This document shows positions 11,901-24,603 of a DNA stretch of 64,000 bases, piece after piece. The DNA lies in contig NW_027196910.1 in the NCBI RefSeq assembly GCF_038502225.1, forward strand, positions 1 to 64,000, given 5' to 3'. Position numbers and translations under genes: made by a program. The number at the start of each line of letters is the position of its first letter. The first letter of the stretch is position 1. The notes below the pieces were generated by a model. The model was not told where the DNA came from. It ran no database searches and saw nothing but the letters and a program-made list of their open reading frames with translations. Origin of the DNA: Cherax quadricarinatus. Lineage: Eukaryota > Arthropoda > Malacostraca > Decapoda > Parastacidae.

Positions 11901-14900
11901 TTATCCTTCCACCAGTAGTCATACTTCCACCAGTAGTTATCCTTCCAGTAGTTATCTTTCCATTAGTAGTTATTCTTCCACCAGTAGTTATCCTTCCAGT
12001 AGTTATACTTCCACTAGTTATCCTTCCACCAGTACTTATATTTCCACCAGTAGTTATACTTCCAGTAGTTATACTTCCACCAGTAGTTATACTTCTAGTA
12101 GTTATTCTTCCACCAGTAGTTATGCTTCCACCAGTAGTTATACTCCTAGTAGTTATCCTTCCACCTGTAGTTATACTTCCACGAGTAGTTATACTTCAAG
12201 TAGTTATACTTCCACCAGTAGTTATACTTCCATCAGTAGTTATCCTTGCAGTAGTTATACTTCCAGTAGTTATCCTTCCACCAGTAGTTATGCTTCCACC
12301 AGTAGTTATCTTTCTACCAGTAGTTATACTTCCAGTAGTTATACTTCCACCAGTAGTTATCCTTCCACCAGTAGTTATACTTCCAGTAGTTATACTTCCA
12401 CCAGTAGTTATACTTCCACCAGTAGTTATATTTCCACCAGTAGTTATCCTTCCAACAGTAGTTATACTTCCACCAGTAGTTATCCTTCCACCAGTAGTTA
12501 TACTTCCAGAAGTTATACTTCCACCAGTAGTTATCCTTCCACCAGTAGTTATACTTCCAGCAGTAGTTATCCTTCCACCAGTACTTATACTTTCACCAGT
12601 AGTTATACTTCCACCAGTAGCTATCCTTCCACCAGTAATTACACTTCCACCAGTAGCCATACTTCCACAAGTAGTTATACTTCCACCAGTAGTCATACTT
12701 CCACCAGTAATTATCCTTCCACCAGTAGTTATATTTCCACCAGTAGTTATCCTTCCACCAGTAGTTATACTTCCACCAGTAGTTATACTTCCACCAGTAG
12801 TTATCCTTCCACCAGTAGTTATACTTCCACCAGTAGTTTTACTTCCAGTAGTTATACTTCCACCAGTAGTTATCCTTCCACCAGTAGTTATACTTCCACC
12901 AGTAGTTATCCTTCCACCAGTAGTTATCCTTCCACCAGTAGTTATACTTCCACCAGTAGTTTTACTTCCATCAGCAGCCATACTTCAACCAGTAGTTATA
13001 CTTTCAGTAGTTATACTTCCACTAGTAGTTATCCTTCCACCAGTAGTTATACTTCCACCAGTAGTTATACTTCCAACAGTAGTTATACTTCCACCAGTAG
13101 TCATACTTCCACCAGTAGTTATCCTTCCACCAGTAGTTATACTTCCACCAGTAGTTATACTTCCACCAGTAGTTATACTTCCACCAGTAGTTATACTTCC
13201 ACCAGTAGTTATACTTCCAGTAGTTATACTTCCACCAGTAGTTATCCTTCCACCAGTAGTTATACTTCCACCAGTAGTTATACTTCCACCAGTAGTTATA
13301 CTTCCACCAGTAGTTATACTTCCACCAGTAGTTATACTTCCACCAGTAGTTATACTTCCAGTAGTTATACTTCCACCAGTAGTTATACTTCCACCAGTAG
13401 TTATACTTCCACCAGTAGTTATACTTCCACCAGTAGTTATACTTCCACCAGTAGTTATACTTCCACCAGTAGTTATACTTCCACCAGTAGTTATACTTCT
13501 AGTAGTTTTCCTTCCACCAGTAGTTATACTTCCACCAGTAGTTATACTTCCACCAGTAGTTATACTTCCACCAGTAGTTATACTTCCACCAGTAGTTATA
13601 CTTCCACCAGTACTTATACTTCCACCAGTAGTTATACTTCCAGTAGTTATACTTCCACTAGTAGTTATCCTTCCACCAGTACTTATACTTCCAGTAGTTA
13701 TACTTCCACCAGTAGTTATCCTTCCACCAGTAGTTATACTTCCAGTAGTTATACTTCCACCTGTAGTTATACTTCCAGTAGTTTTCCTTCCACCAGTAGT
13801 TATACTTCCACCAGTAGTTATACTTCCACCAGTAGTTATACTTCCACCAGTAGTTATACTTCCACCAGTAGTTATACTTCCACCAGTAGTTATCCTTCCA
13901 CCAGTAGTTATACTTCCACCAGTAGTTATACTTCCACCAGTAGTTATACTTCCACCAGTAGTTATACTTCCACCAGTAGTTATACTTCCATCAGTAGTTA
14001 TACTTCCACCAGTAGTTATCCTTCCACCAGTAGTTATCCTTCCACCAGTAGTTATACTTCCACTAGTAGTTATACTTCCATCAGTAGTCATACTTCAACC
14101 AGTAGTTATACTTCCAGTAGTTATACTTCCACTAGTAGCTATCCTTCCACCAGTAGTTATACTTCCACCAGTAGTTATACTTCCAACAGCAGTTATACTT
14201 CCACCAGTAGTTATACTTCCACCAGTAGTTATATTTCCACCAGTAGTTATCCTTCCACCAGTAGTTATACTTCCACCAGTAGTTATCCTTCCACCAGTAG
14301 TTATACTTCCAGTAGTTATACTTCCAGTAGTTATCCTTCCACCAGTAGTTATACTTCCAGTAGTTATACTTCCACCAGTAGTTATACTTCTACCAGTAGT
14401 TATACTTCCAGTAGTTATACTTCCACCAGTAGTTATCCTTCCACCAGTAGTTATACTTCCAGTAGTTATACTTCCACCAGTAGTTATCCTTCCACCAGTA
14501 GTTATACTTCCAGTAGTTATACTTCCACCAGTAGTTATACTTCCAGTAGTTATACTTCCACCAGTAGTTATACTTCCACCAGTAGTTATACTTCCACCAG
14601 TAGTTATCCTTCCACGAGCACTTATACTTCCACCAGTAGTTATACTTCCACGAGTATTTATACGTCCACAAGTAGTAAGACTTCCACCAGTAGTAATACT
14701 TCCACCAGTAGTTATACTTACACCAGTAGTTATACTTACACCAGTAGTTATACTTCCACCAGTAGTTATACTTCCACCAGTAGCCATACTTCCACCAGTA
14801 GTTATACTTCCACCAGTAGTTATACTTCCACCAGTAGTTATACTTCCACCAGTAGTTATACTTCCACCAGTAGTTATACTTCCACCAGTAGTTATACTTC

Positions 14901-15097
14901 CACCAGTAGTTATACTTCCAGTAGTTATACTTCCACCAGTAGTTATACTTCCACCAGTAGTTATACTTCCACCAGTAGTTATCCTTCCACAAGTAGTTAT
15001 ACTTCCACCAGAACTTATACTTCCACCAGAACTTATACTTCCGCCAGTAGTTATATTTCCACCAGTAGTTATACTTCCACCAGTAGTTATACTTCCA

Positions 15098-15265
15098 CCA
15101 GTACTTATACTTCCACCAGTAGTTATACTTCCACCAGTACTTATACTTCCACCAGTAGTTATACTTCCACCAGTACTTATACTTCCACCAGTAGTTATAC
15201 TTCCACCAGTACTTATACTTCCACCAGTAGTTATACTTCCACCAGTACTTATACTTCCACCAGTA
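15098..15265. repeat. 36-bp higher-order repeat inside the 18-bp array
   Basis: Units with agtactt and agtagtt alternate regularly for about five 36-bp periods. This is a local higher-order structure, implying recent amplification of a two-unit block within the array. Confidence 0.8.
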
Positions 15266-18200
15266 TTTATATTTCCACCAGTAGTCATACTTCCACCAGT
15301 AGTAATACTTCAAGTAGTTATTCTTCCACCAGTAGTTATACTTCCACCAGGACTTATACTTCCACCAGTAGTTATCCTTCCACCAGTAGTTATACTTCCA
15401 CTAGTAGTTATCCTTCCACCAGTAGTTATACTTCCACCAGTAGTTATACTTCTACCAGTAGTTATACTTCCACCAGTAGTCATACTTCCACCAGTAGTTA
15501 TACTTCCACCAGTAGTTATACTTCCACCAGTAGTTATCCTTCCACCAGAAGTTATACTTCCACCAGTAGTTATACTTCCAGTAGTTATACTTCCGCCAGT
15601 AGTTATACTTCCACCAGTAGTTATCCTTCCACCAGTAGTTATACTTCCACCAGTAGTTTTACTTCCACTAGTTATACTTCCACCAGTAGTTATCCTTCCA
15701 CCAGTAGTTATACTTCCACCAGTAGTTATACTTCCACCAGTAGTTATCTTTCAAACAGTAGTTATACTTCCACCAGTAGTTATCCTTCCACCAGTAGTTA
15801 TACTTCCACCAGTAGTTATACTTCCAGTAGTTATACTTCCACCAGTAGTTATCCTTCCACCAGTAGTTATACTTCCACCAGTAGTTATACTTCCACCAGT
15901 AGTTTTACTTCCACTAGTTATACTTCCACCAGTAGTTATCCTTTCACCAGTAGTTATCCTGCCACCAGTAGTTATACTTCCACCAGTAGTTTTACTTCCA
16001 CCAGTAGTTATACTTCCACCAGTAGTTATACTTCCACCAGTAGTTATACTTCCAGTAGTTATACTTCCACCAGTAGTTATACTTCCACCAGTAGTTATAT
16101 TTCCACCAGTAGTTATCCTTCCACCAGTAGTTTTACTTCCACCAGTAGTTATACTTCCACCAGTAGTTATACTTCCACCAGTAGTTATACTTCCACTAGT
16201 AGTTATCCTTCCACCAGTAGTCATACTTCCACCAGTAGTTATACTTCCACCAGTAGTCATACTTCCACCAGAAGTTATCCTTCCACCAGTAGTTATATTT
16301 CCACCAGTAGTTATACTTCCACCAGTAGTTTTACTTCCAGTAGTTATACTTCCACCAGTAGTTATCCTTCCACCAGTAGTTATACTTCCACCAGTAGTTA
16401 TACTTCCACCAGTAGTTATCCTGCCACCAGTAGTTATACTTCCACCAGTAGTTATACTTCCACCAGTAGTTATACTTCCACCAGTAGTTATACTTCCACC
16501 AGTAGTTATACTTCCACCAGTAGTTATCCTTCCACCAGTAGTTATACTTCCACCAGTAGTTATCCTTCCACCAGTAGTTATACTTCCAGTAGTTATACTT
16601 CCACCAGTAGTTATCCTTCCACCAGTAGTTATACTTCCACCAGTAGTTATACTTCCAGTAGTTATACTTCCACCAGTAGTTATACTTCCAGTAGTTATAC
16701 TTCCAGTAGTTATACTTCCACCAGTAGTTATACTTCCACCAGTAGTTATACTTCCACCAGTAGTTATACTTCCACCAGTAGTTATCCTTCCACCAGTAGT
16801 TATACTTCCACCAGTAGTTATACTTCCACCAGTAGTTATACTTCCACCAGTAGTTATACTTCCACCAGTAGTTATACTTCCACCAGTAGTTATACTTCCA
16901 CCAGTAGTTATACTTCCAACAGTAGTTATACTTCCACCAGTAGTTATGCTTCCACCAGTAGTTATACTTCCATCAGTAGTTATACTTCCACCAGTAGTTA
17001 TACTTCCACCAGTAGTTATACTTCCACCAGTAGTTATACTTCGACCAGTAGTTATACTTCCACCAGTAGTTATACTTCCACCAGTAGTTATAGTTCCACC
17101 TGTAGTTATACTTCCACCAGTAGTTATACTTCCACCAGTAGTTATACTTCCACCAGTAGTTATACTTCCACCTGTAGTTATACTTCCACCAGTAGTTATA
17201 CTTCCACCAGTAGTTATACTTCCACCAGTAGTTATACTTCCACCAGTAGTTATACTTCCACCAGTAGTCATACTTCCACCAGTAGTTATCCTTCCACCAG
17301 TAGTTATACTTCCACCAGTAGTTATCCTTCCACCAGTAGTTATACTTCCACCAGTAGTTATACTTCCATCAGTAGTTATACTTCCACCAGTAGTTATCCT
17401 TCCACCAGTAGTTATCCTTCCACCAGTAGTTATACTTCCACCAGTAGTTATACTTCCACCAGTAGTTATACTTCCACCAGTAGTTATACTTCCACCAGTA
17501 GTTATACTTCCACCAGTAGTCATACTTCCTTCCACCAGTAGTTATACTTCCACCAGTCCAGTAGTTATACTTCCACCAGTAGTTATACTTCCACCAGTAG
17601 TTATACTTCCCTTCCACCAGTAGTAGTTATCCTTCCACCAGTAGTTATACTTCCACCAGTAGTTATACTTCCACAAGTAGTTATACTTCCACTTCCACCA
17701 GTAGTTATACTTCCACCAGTAGTTATACTTCCACCAGTAGTTATACTTCCACCAGTAGTTATACTTCCACCAGTAGTTATACTTCCAGTAGTTATACTTC
17801 CACCAGTAGTTATACTTCCACCAGTAGTTATACTTCCACCAGTAGTTATACTTCCCACAGTAGTTATACTTCCACCAGTAGTTATACGTCCACCAGTAGT
17901 TATACTTCCACCAGTAGTTATACTTCCACCAGTAGTTATCCTTCCACCAGTAGTTATAGTTCACCAGTAGTTATACTTCCACCAGTAATCCTTCCACCAG
18001 TAGTTATTCTTCCAGTAGTTATACTTCCACTAGTAGTTATGCTTCCACCAGTAGTTATCCTTCCACCATTAGTTATACTTCCAGTAGTTATACTTCCACC
18101 AGTAGTTATACTTCCACCAGTAGTTATACTTCCACCAGTAGTTATACTTCCAGTAGTTATACTTCCACCTGTAGTTATACTTCCAGTAGTTTTCCTTCCA

Positions 18201-18974
18201 CCAGTAGTTATACTTCCACCAGTAGTTATCCTTCCACCAGTAGTTATACTTCCACCAGTAGTTATACTTCCACCAGTAGTTATACTTCGACCAGTACTTA
18301 TACTTCCACCATAGTTATACTTCCAGTAGTTATACTTCCACTAGTAGTTATCCTTCCACCAGTAGTTATACTTCCACCAGTAGTTATACTTCCACCAGTA
18401 GTCATACTTCCACCAGTAGTCATCCTTCCACCAGTAGTTATACTTCCGCCAGTAGTTATCCTTCCACCAGTAGTTATACTTCCACCAGTAGTTATACTTC
18501 CACTAGTAGTTATACTTCCACCAGTAGTTATACTTCCATCAGTAGTTATACTTCCACCGGTAGTTATACTTCCACCAGTAGTTATACTTCCACCAGTAGT
18601 TATACTTCCACCAGTAGTTATACTTCCACCAGTAGTTATACTTCCACTAGTAGTAATCCTTCCACCAGTAGTTATACTTCCACCAGAAGTTATACTTCCA
18701 ACAGTAGTTATACTTCCACCAGTAGTCATACTTCCTCCAGTAGTTATCCTTCCACCAGTAGTTACACTTCCACCAGTAGTTATACTTCCACCAGTAGTTA
18801 TACTTCCACCAGTAGTTATACTTCCACCAGTAGTTATATTTCCACCAGTAGTTATCCTTCCAACAGTAGTTATACTTCCACCAGTAGTTATACTTCCACC
18901 AGTAGTTATCCTTCCACCAGTAGTTATCCTTCCAGAAGATATACTTCCACCAGTAGTTATCCTTCCACCAGTAG

Positions 18975-19070
18975 TTATACGTCCACCAGTAGTTATACGT
19001 CCACCAGTAGTTATACGTCCACCAGTAGTTATACGTCCACCAGTAGTTATACGTCCACCAGTAGTTATAC
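18975..19070. repeat. Local block of acgtcc-type units in the 18-bp array
   Basis: Five consecutive units carry acgtccaccagtagttat in place of acttcc..., a variant that is rare elsewhere. It marks a short, recent amplification of one unit. Confidence 0.8.
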
Positions 19071-21539
19071 TTCCACCAGTAGTTATACTTCCACCAGTAG
19101 TTATACTTCCACCAGTAGTTATACTTCCACTAGTAGTTATACTTCCACCAGTAGTTATACTTCCATCAGTAGTTATACTTCCACCGGTAGTTATCCTTCC
19201 ACCAGTAGTTATCCTTCCACCATTAGTTATACTTCCGCCAGTAGATAATTATATTTCCACCAGTAGTTATACTTCCACCAGTAGTAATACTTCCACCAGT
19301 ACTTATACTTCCACCAGTAGTTATACTTCCACAAGTACTTATACTTCCACAAGTAGTTATACTTCCACCAGTAGTTATACTTCCACCAGTAGTTATACTT
19401 CCACCAGTAGTTATACTTCCACCAGCAGTTATACTTCCACCAGTAGTTATACTTCCACCAGTACTTATCCTTCCAGTAGTTATCCTTCCAGTAGTTATAC
19501 TTCCACCAGTAGTCATATTTCCAACAGCAGTTACACTTCCACCAGTAGTTATACTTCCACCAGCAGTTATACTTTCAGTAGTTATACTTCCACCAGTAGT
19601 TATACTTTCACCAGTAGTTATCCTTCCACCAGTAGTTATACTTCCACCAGCAGTTATCCTTCCACCAGTAGTTATCCTTCCAGTAGTTATACTTCCACTA
19701 GTTATCCTTCCAGTAGTTATACTTCCAGTAGTTATCCTTCCACCAGTAGTTATACTTCCACCAGTAGTTATACTTCCACCAGTAGTTATGCTTCCAGCAG
19801 TAGTTATACTTCAACCAGTAGTTATACTTCAACCAGTAGTTATACTTCCACCAGTAGTTATGCTTCCACCAGTAGTTATACTTCCACCCGTAGTAATACT
19901 TCCACCAGTAGTTATACTTCCACCAGTAGTTATACTTCCAGTAGTTATCCTTCTACAAGTAGTTATACTTCCACCAGTAGTTATCCTTCCGCCAGTAGTT
20001 ATCCTTCCGCCAGTAGTTATACTTCCACCAGTAGTTATCCTTCCACCAGTAGTTATACTTCCACCAGTAGTTATACTTCCACCAGTAGTTATACTTCCAC
20101 CAGTAGTTATACTTCCACCAGTAGTTATACTTCCACCAGTAGTTATACTTCCACCAGTAGTTATACTTCCACCAGTAGTTATACTTCCACCAGTAGTTAT
20201 ACTTCCAGTAGTTATACTTCCACTAGTAGTTATCCTTCCACCAGTAGTTATACTTCCACCAGTAGTTATACTTCCACCAGTAGTTATACTTCCACCAGTA
20301 GTCATACTTCCACCAGTAATTATCCCTCCACCAGTAGTTATATTTCCACCAGTAGTTATTCTTCCACCAGTAGTTTTACTTCCACCAGTAGTTATACTTC
20401 CACCAGTAGTTATCCTTCCACCAGTAGTTTTACTTCCACCAGTAGTTATCCTTCCACCAGTAGTTATCCTTCCACCAGTAGTTATACTTCCACCAGTAGT
20501 TATACTTCCACCAGTAGTTATACTTCCAGTAGTTATACTTCCACCAGTAGTTATACTTCCACCAGTAGTTATACTTCCACCAGTAGTTATCCTTCCACCA
20601 GTAGTTATACTTCCACCAGTAGTTATACTTCCACCAGTAGTTATACTTCCACCAGTAGTTATACTTCCACCAGTAGTTATACTTCCAGTAGTTGTACTTC
20701 AGCTCGTAGTTATACTTCCACCAGTAGTTATACTTCCAGTAGTTATACTTCCACCAGTAGTTATCCTTCCACCAGTAGTTATACTTCCACCAGTAGTTAT
20801 CCTTCCACCAGTAGTTATACTTCCAGTAGTTATACTTCCACCAGTAGTTATACTTCCAGTAGTTATACTTCCACCAGTAGTTATACTTCTACCAGTAGTC
20901 ATCCTTCCACCAGTAGTTATACTTCCAGTAGTTTACTTCCACCTATACCACCAGTAGTATATCCACCAGTAGTTATCCTTCCACCAAAAATTATCCTTCC
21001 AAGAACCTACCTACTTCCACCAGTAGTTATCCACCACCCTTCCACCAGTAGTTATACTTCCACCAGTAGTTTACTTCCTTCCACCAGTAGTTATACTTCC
21101 ACCAGTATATATCCTTCCACCAGTAGTTATACTTCCACCAGTAGTTATACTTCCACCAGTAGTTATAACCAGTAGTTATACTTCCACCAGTAGTTATATC
21201 TTCTATTTCTAGTGTACACATTAAGGTAGATGAGGCTCAGCTTGTGAATAACTGGGACTCCTTTCTCGGACAACACAGTTACCGAATTACTTGTAATTCC
21301 TAATCCCTTTCTTCTTATTTTCATGCAAATGTAACATAGTTAATAATGTTGACATTCTCGACAGACTTTACCAAACATTGGTGCTCAAGATGTGTCAGTA
21401 GAGGCTGTTCAGAGAGCAACAGCACTGTCTGTGGAGTGAAGCAAATATCCAGACAAGTGATTAGCAGACAGCTGAGACTTGTTATCAAGATGAATAACAA
21501 AGATAACTATAGTATCTTAAATGTTTACTTGAGGCATGA

Positions 21540-21750
21540 ACCTATACATGGAGGAGATAAATATTGGTTTTACAACTGTTATTGACCAGGAAGATTCAAA
21601 GTCTGATAGTGAGGTTGTTGTCTTCAAGGTCATCAGGTCGAGCTCAACCATCAGAAAGAATTTCCTTTTTTGTTAGAAATTGCTTAAGCTTGAACTAATG
21701 TTTACCATTAGTTTTCTCCTACTTCAGTATTTGCATATTTTGCAGGAAGA
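21540..21750 (+). repeat. Dispersed repeat, copy 3
   Basis: Contains ttattgaccaggaagattca, a gaggttgttgtcttcaaggt stretch and catcaggtcgagctcaacc, followed by AT-rich sequence with gtatttgcatattttg. It matches the repeats at 3260-3500 and 5261-5470. The preceding cagacagctgagactt (about 21466) also resembles 4731-4744. Confidence 0.6.
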
Positions 21751-22075
21751 ATAAAGAATATAAGAGGATTAGTTGTTGAAGACTGAAATTCTCGCGTTTA
21801 AAAACATTACATCTGCCGATGCACCGCAAAAATAATTGATTTTTTGGCAGTATTATTTTTTTATAGTGACAAATTATTTTTATCAATTTCAGTCTTATAT
21901 TTTTTTTATTCTGTTTTTATTATCCTTCTTGCAACTTTAGCTTCCACCATCTTCTTCAGTTCACTTAACATTTTAACGTGATGTTTACTATAAGCCTCTG
22001 CAGTTTAACTTACATATAAGTGAGGCTACGTTAATAATATTTACATTTTTGTTACTGCTTATTGTGCCATGATAA
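21751..22075. other. AT-rich interval, nothing recognised
   Basis: AT-rich sequence between the third dispersed-repeat copy and the decayed inverted 18-bp units. No open frame of note and no repeat recognised. Confidence 0.5.
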
Positions 22076-22400
22076 TGGGTGGAAGAATAATTACTGTGGA
22101 ACAATAACTACTTTTAGAAGTGTAACTACTGGTACAAGAATAATGAATACTGGTGGAAGGTAACTACTGGAATGACATGTATTCTCAGAATTGATAAATA
22201 TTGGTGGAAAGATAACCGGAAGGTAAGCAAATTATATAAGGATAATTACCTGTGGAATATAAATTATAAGTTTATTGGAAATAACTTGATAGATAACTAC
22301 ACTGGAATGGAAAAGTACAGGAAAAAGGTCAGGCAGTGCTCAAAGAGTAACTACTGGTAGAGCAACTTAATGCCCAGGTGCAGCTACTGGTAAAAGGGAC
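22076..22400. repeat. Decayed 18-bp array in inverse orientation
   Basis: Repeated degenerate copies of ataactactggtggaag, the reverse complement of the 18-bp unit, are recognisable: gggtggaagaataattact, gtaactactggtacaag, aatactggtggaagg, aaatattggtggaaag, gtaactactggtag and cagctactggtaaaag. Copies are heavily mutated and interspersed with insertions. The orientation is opposite to the main array that ends about 880 bp upstream. Confidence 0.75.
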
Positions 22401-22511
22401 ACTACCGAGAGAAAAATACTACATGTAGAAGGGACATTACCAGCAGAAAGGCATCTACTCTTGAACGAGATGGGAAGAATTGGTAGGTGCAACTATGCAA
22501 TGTTGCGAACT

Positions 22512-22624
<113 letters not shown>

Positions 22625-22854
22625 GAACAAGCACTTGTAAAAGCTGTAGTACACAAGCTCACACACATACACAGGATTTCACACCTTCCTGAGAACTGAC
22701 CCTCTAACCATCTTTCCCTCCCTCCTTCTCAGTATCTCCCTCGTTACCTCTACCTATCTCTCTCTTTATCTATCTCTCTCTACCTACCTCTCTCTCACTA
22801 CCTATCTCTTTACCTATCTCTCTCTACCTATCTATCTCCCCTCTCCCATCTCTC

Positions 22855-23140
22855 TCCCTGGTGGCTAAAGCTCCCGCTTCACGTACGGAGGGCCCGGGTT
22901 CGATTCCCGGCGGGTGGAAACATTCGACACGTTTCCTTACACCTGTTGTCCTGTTCACCTAGCAGCAAATAGGTACCTGGGTGTTAGTCGACTGGTGTGG
23001 GTCGCATCCTGGGGGACAAGATTAAGGACCCCAATGGAAATAAGTTAGACAGTCCTCGATGACGCACTGACTTTCTTGGGTTATCCTGGGTGGCTAACCC
23101 TCCGGGGTTAAAAATCCGAACGAAATCTTATCTTATCTTA
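22855..23140 (+). mobile_element. tRNA-derived SINE
   Basis: The head is tRNA-like: a box A-like tggctaaagctcc at 22862-22874 and a box B ggttcgattcc at 22898-22908, about 24 nt apart. A body of about 200 bp follows (caaataggtacctgggtgtt, gtcctcgatgacgcactg) and it ends in a short tcttat repeat tail at about 23126-23140. It is inserted in a CT-rich stretch. The head lacks a full cloverleaf, so it is not a functional tRNA gene. Confidence 0.85.
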
Positions 23141-23277
23141 ACATCTCTCCCCTCTCCCTTTTACCACCTCTCTCCCCTCCTCACCCCTACCCTCCTCCCC
23201 TCCTCCCCTCCTCCCCTCCCTCTCCCCTATCCTCTCTCTCCCCTCTGTTCCATCTCCCCCCACTCTCCCTCTTCCCC

Positions 23278-23318
23278 CCTGTCTCTCCACCTCTCTCTCC
23301 CCCTCTCTCTCCCTTCCC
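23278..23318. repeat. ~41-bp direct repeat, left copy (target-site duplication candidate)
   Basis: CT-rich stretch starting cctgtctctccacctctc and ending just before the T run. The right copy is 24563-24603, with about one mismatch (ccctTccc versus ccctCccc). Together they bracket the minus-strand LINE with poly(A), as expected for a long target-site duplication. Confidence 0.8.
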
Positions 23319-24562
23319 TTTTTTTTTTTTTTACACAGGGTTTGACAAGGTTAAAGGATTCCTAGCTTTATTGACAAGCTATTTACAGGTTAAGGATTCC
23401 TAACATTATTGGCAAGCGAAGAGCTGTTACCTACATCAGCTCATTTGAAAGCATTTTTATTGTTATGAGGCATACAAGTAGGGAACAGGATGAAATTGGA
23501 GCCATCTGTGGGTCAGCATTTTCATGTGATCAACTGACTTTATCTCATTGACATCATTATGCTGTACGAATGTGTTCCATACTCGAGTCATCCTGGGTAT
23601 ACATGATCTCAGATGGAGTGATGTTCTGGAGAAGGGTACAGCCAGAGTGAAGTTGCTGCTTTCTGCCCGTCATGTGGCATAAAAGCTTGTTTCACGCTGT
23701 CCTCGAAGTGGATCCAAGTGTGGTACTTTGACAATATTGGCCTTGTACATAACAGTAAGGCCACCCATATCCTTCCTATGTTGAAGGCTCTGCTGAAATG
23801 ACAGATCTATCCAGGATGGGTCCAGATGAGACGTCTTGCTCTGTTCTCTACTCTGTCAAGTAGTCGCAGATGAGAGGGGGGACAGGCAAACCAAGAAAGT
23901 GGAGCATACTCAAGGTGTGAGCGTACTTGTGCCTCGTACAGAATCTTGCAACCCCTACTGTCAAGCAGATGCGAGATACGGCGAAGTGCTGTAAGCTTCC
24001 TGGCTGCCTTGTTTGCAAGATTTACAACATGGTTCTTCATGGTTAGTTTGGAGTCAAATTTCACCCCAAGGATATCAACTTCTTCTCCAGGTGCCAACAC
24101 CCTCCCATTCATCCTTACTACTGCACCAGCATTACCATCATGGTGCCTAGAGACGATCATCATTTGCGTTTTCTCAAGTGCAAATGTTACTTGCCATCTA
24201 TTTCCCCAAGCTGATATAGCTCTCAGCTGTTGATTGATGTAGCTTAGAGCAGCTGGCATTTCTTCTCTTGGATAAATGAATGTCAGTGTACAGTCGTCTG
24301 CATATGCATGTGATTCTGGAGATGAAGAAGGTCGTTGAAGTAGACATTCCGTAACAATGGTCCCAGCACGCTTCCTTGTGGAACACTTGCCCCAATAGGA
24401 TGTCTTGCTGATTCCGTTCCATTGAGAACTACACCTAGAGATCTACCATGAAGGTAATCACTGAGGAGACATAGCGTAGAGCCTGCAATTCCCAGTGCTT
24501 GAAGTTTAGCTAAGAGGCCCTGGTGCCACACCCGGTCGAAAGCACCAGCAATGTCCAGTCCT
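23319..24562 (-). pseudogene. 5'-truncated LINE of a second Jockey-like family, reverse transcriptase relic
   Basis: Read on the minus strand. Frames at 24578-24283 and 24259-23807 together carry a reverse transcriptase C-terminal half: an AGAFDRVWHQGLLAKL block (first catalytic Asp region), a VPQGSVLGPLL block, then an EKTQMMIVS block, a VDILGVKF block and a RSHLEYAPLSW thumb-like block. The FADD-type catalytic box falls in the region broken by the frameshift (about 24260-24290). The element ends in a 14-nt poly(A) on the minus strand (T run 23319-23332). It is flanked by ~40-bp direct repeats. Sequence differs clearly from the main LINE family of the window. Clade not resolved by eye. Confidence 0.85.
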
Positions 24563-24603
24563 CCCTGTCTCTCCACCTCTCTCTCCCCCTCTCTCTCCCT
24601 CCC
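24563..24603. repeat. ~41-bp direct repeat, right copy
   Basis: Partner of 23278-23318 at the 5' end of the minus-strand LINE. It is followed at once by cctcag and then by LINE copy B coding sequence. Confidence 0.8.

Larger units (their letters stand above)
5989..21198. repeat. 15.2-kb minisatellite of an 18-bp unit, roughly 840 copies
   Basis: The consensus unit is acttccaccagtagttat. Common variants are cct for act at the start, agtttt or agtcat for agttat, agtactt for agtagtt, and a 15-bp unit that has lost 3 bp (acttccagtagttat). Two of three plus frames (TSTSSY and LPPVVI) and two of three minus frames (ITTGGS and NYWWKY) lack stops, which explains frames up to 2405 codons. I see no start context, signal peptide or non-repeat exon that would make any of them a gene. 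Irregular, out-of-phase units cluster near 10070-10200, 10780-10830, 17525-18000 and 20930-21180. Confidence 0.97.

Noticed and set aside
10324..17541. 2405-codon open frame (TSTSSY / LPPVVI repeats) as a giant mucin- or silk-like protein
   Set aside because: Four of six frames of the 18-bp unit lack stops, so frames of this size arise automatically on both strands. There is no flanking exon, signal peptide or start context.
22862..22933. Functional tRNA gene
   Set aside because: A box A-like and a box B motif are present, but a full cloverleaf cannot be formed and a SINE body with a tcttat tail follows. Best read as a SINE head.
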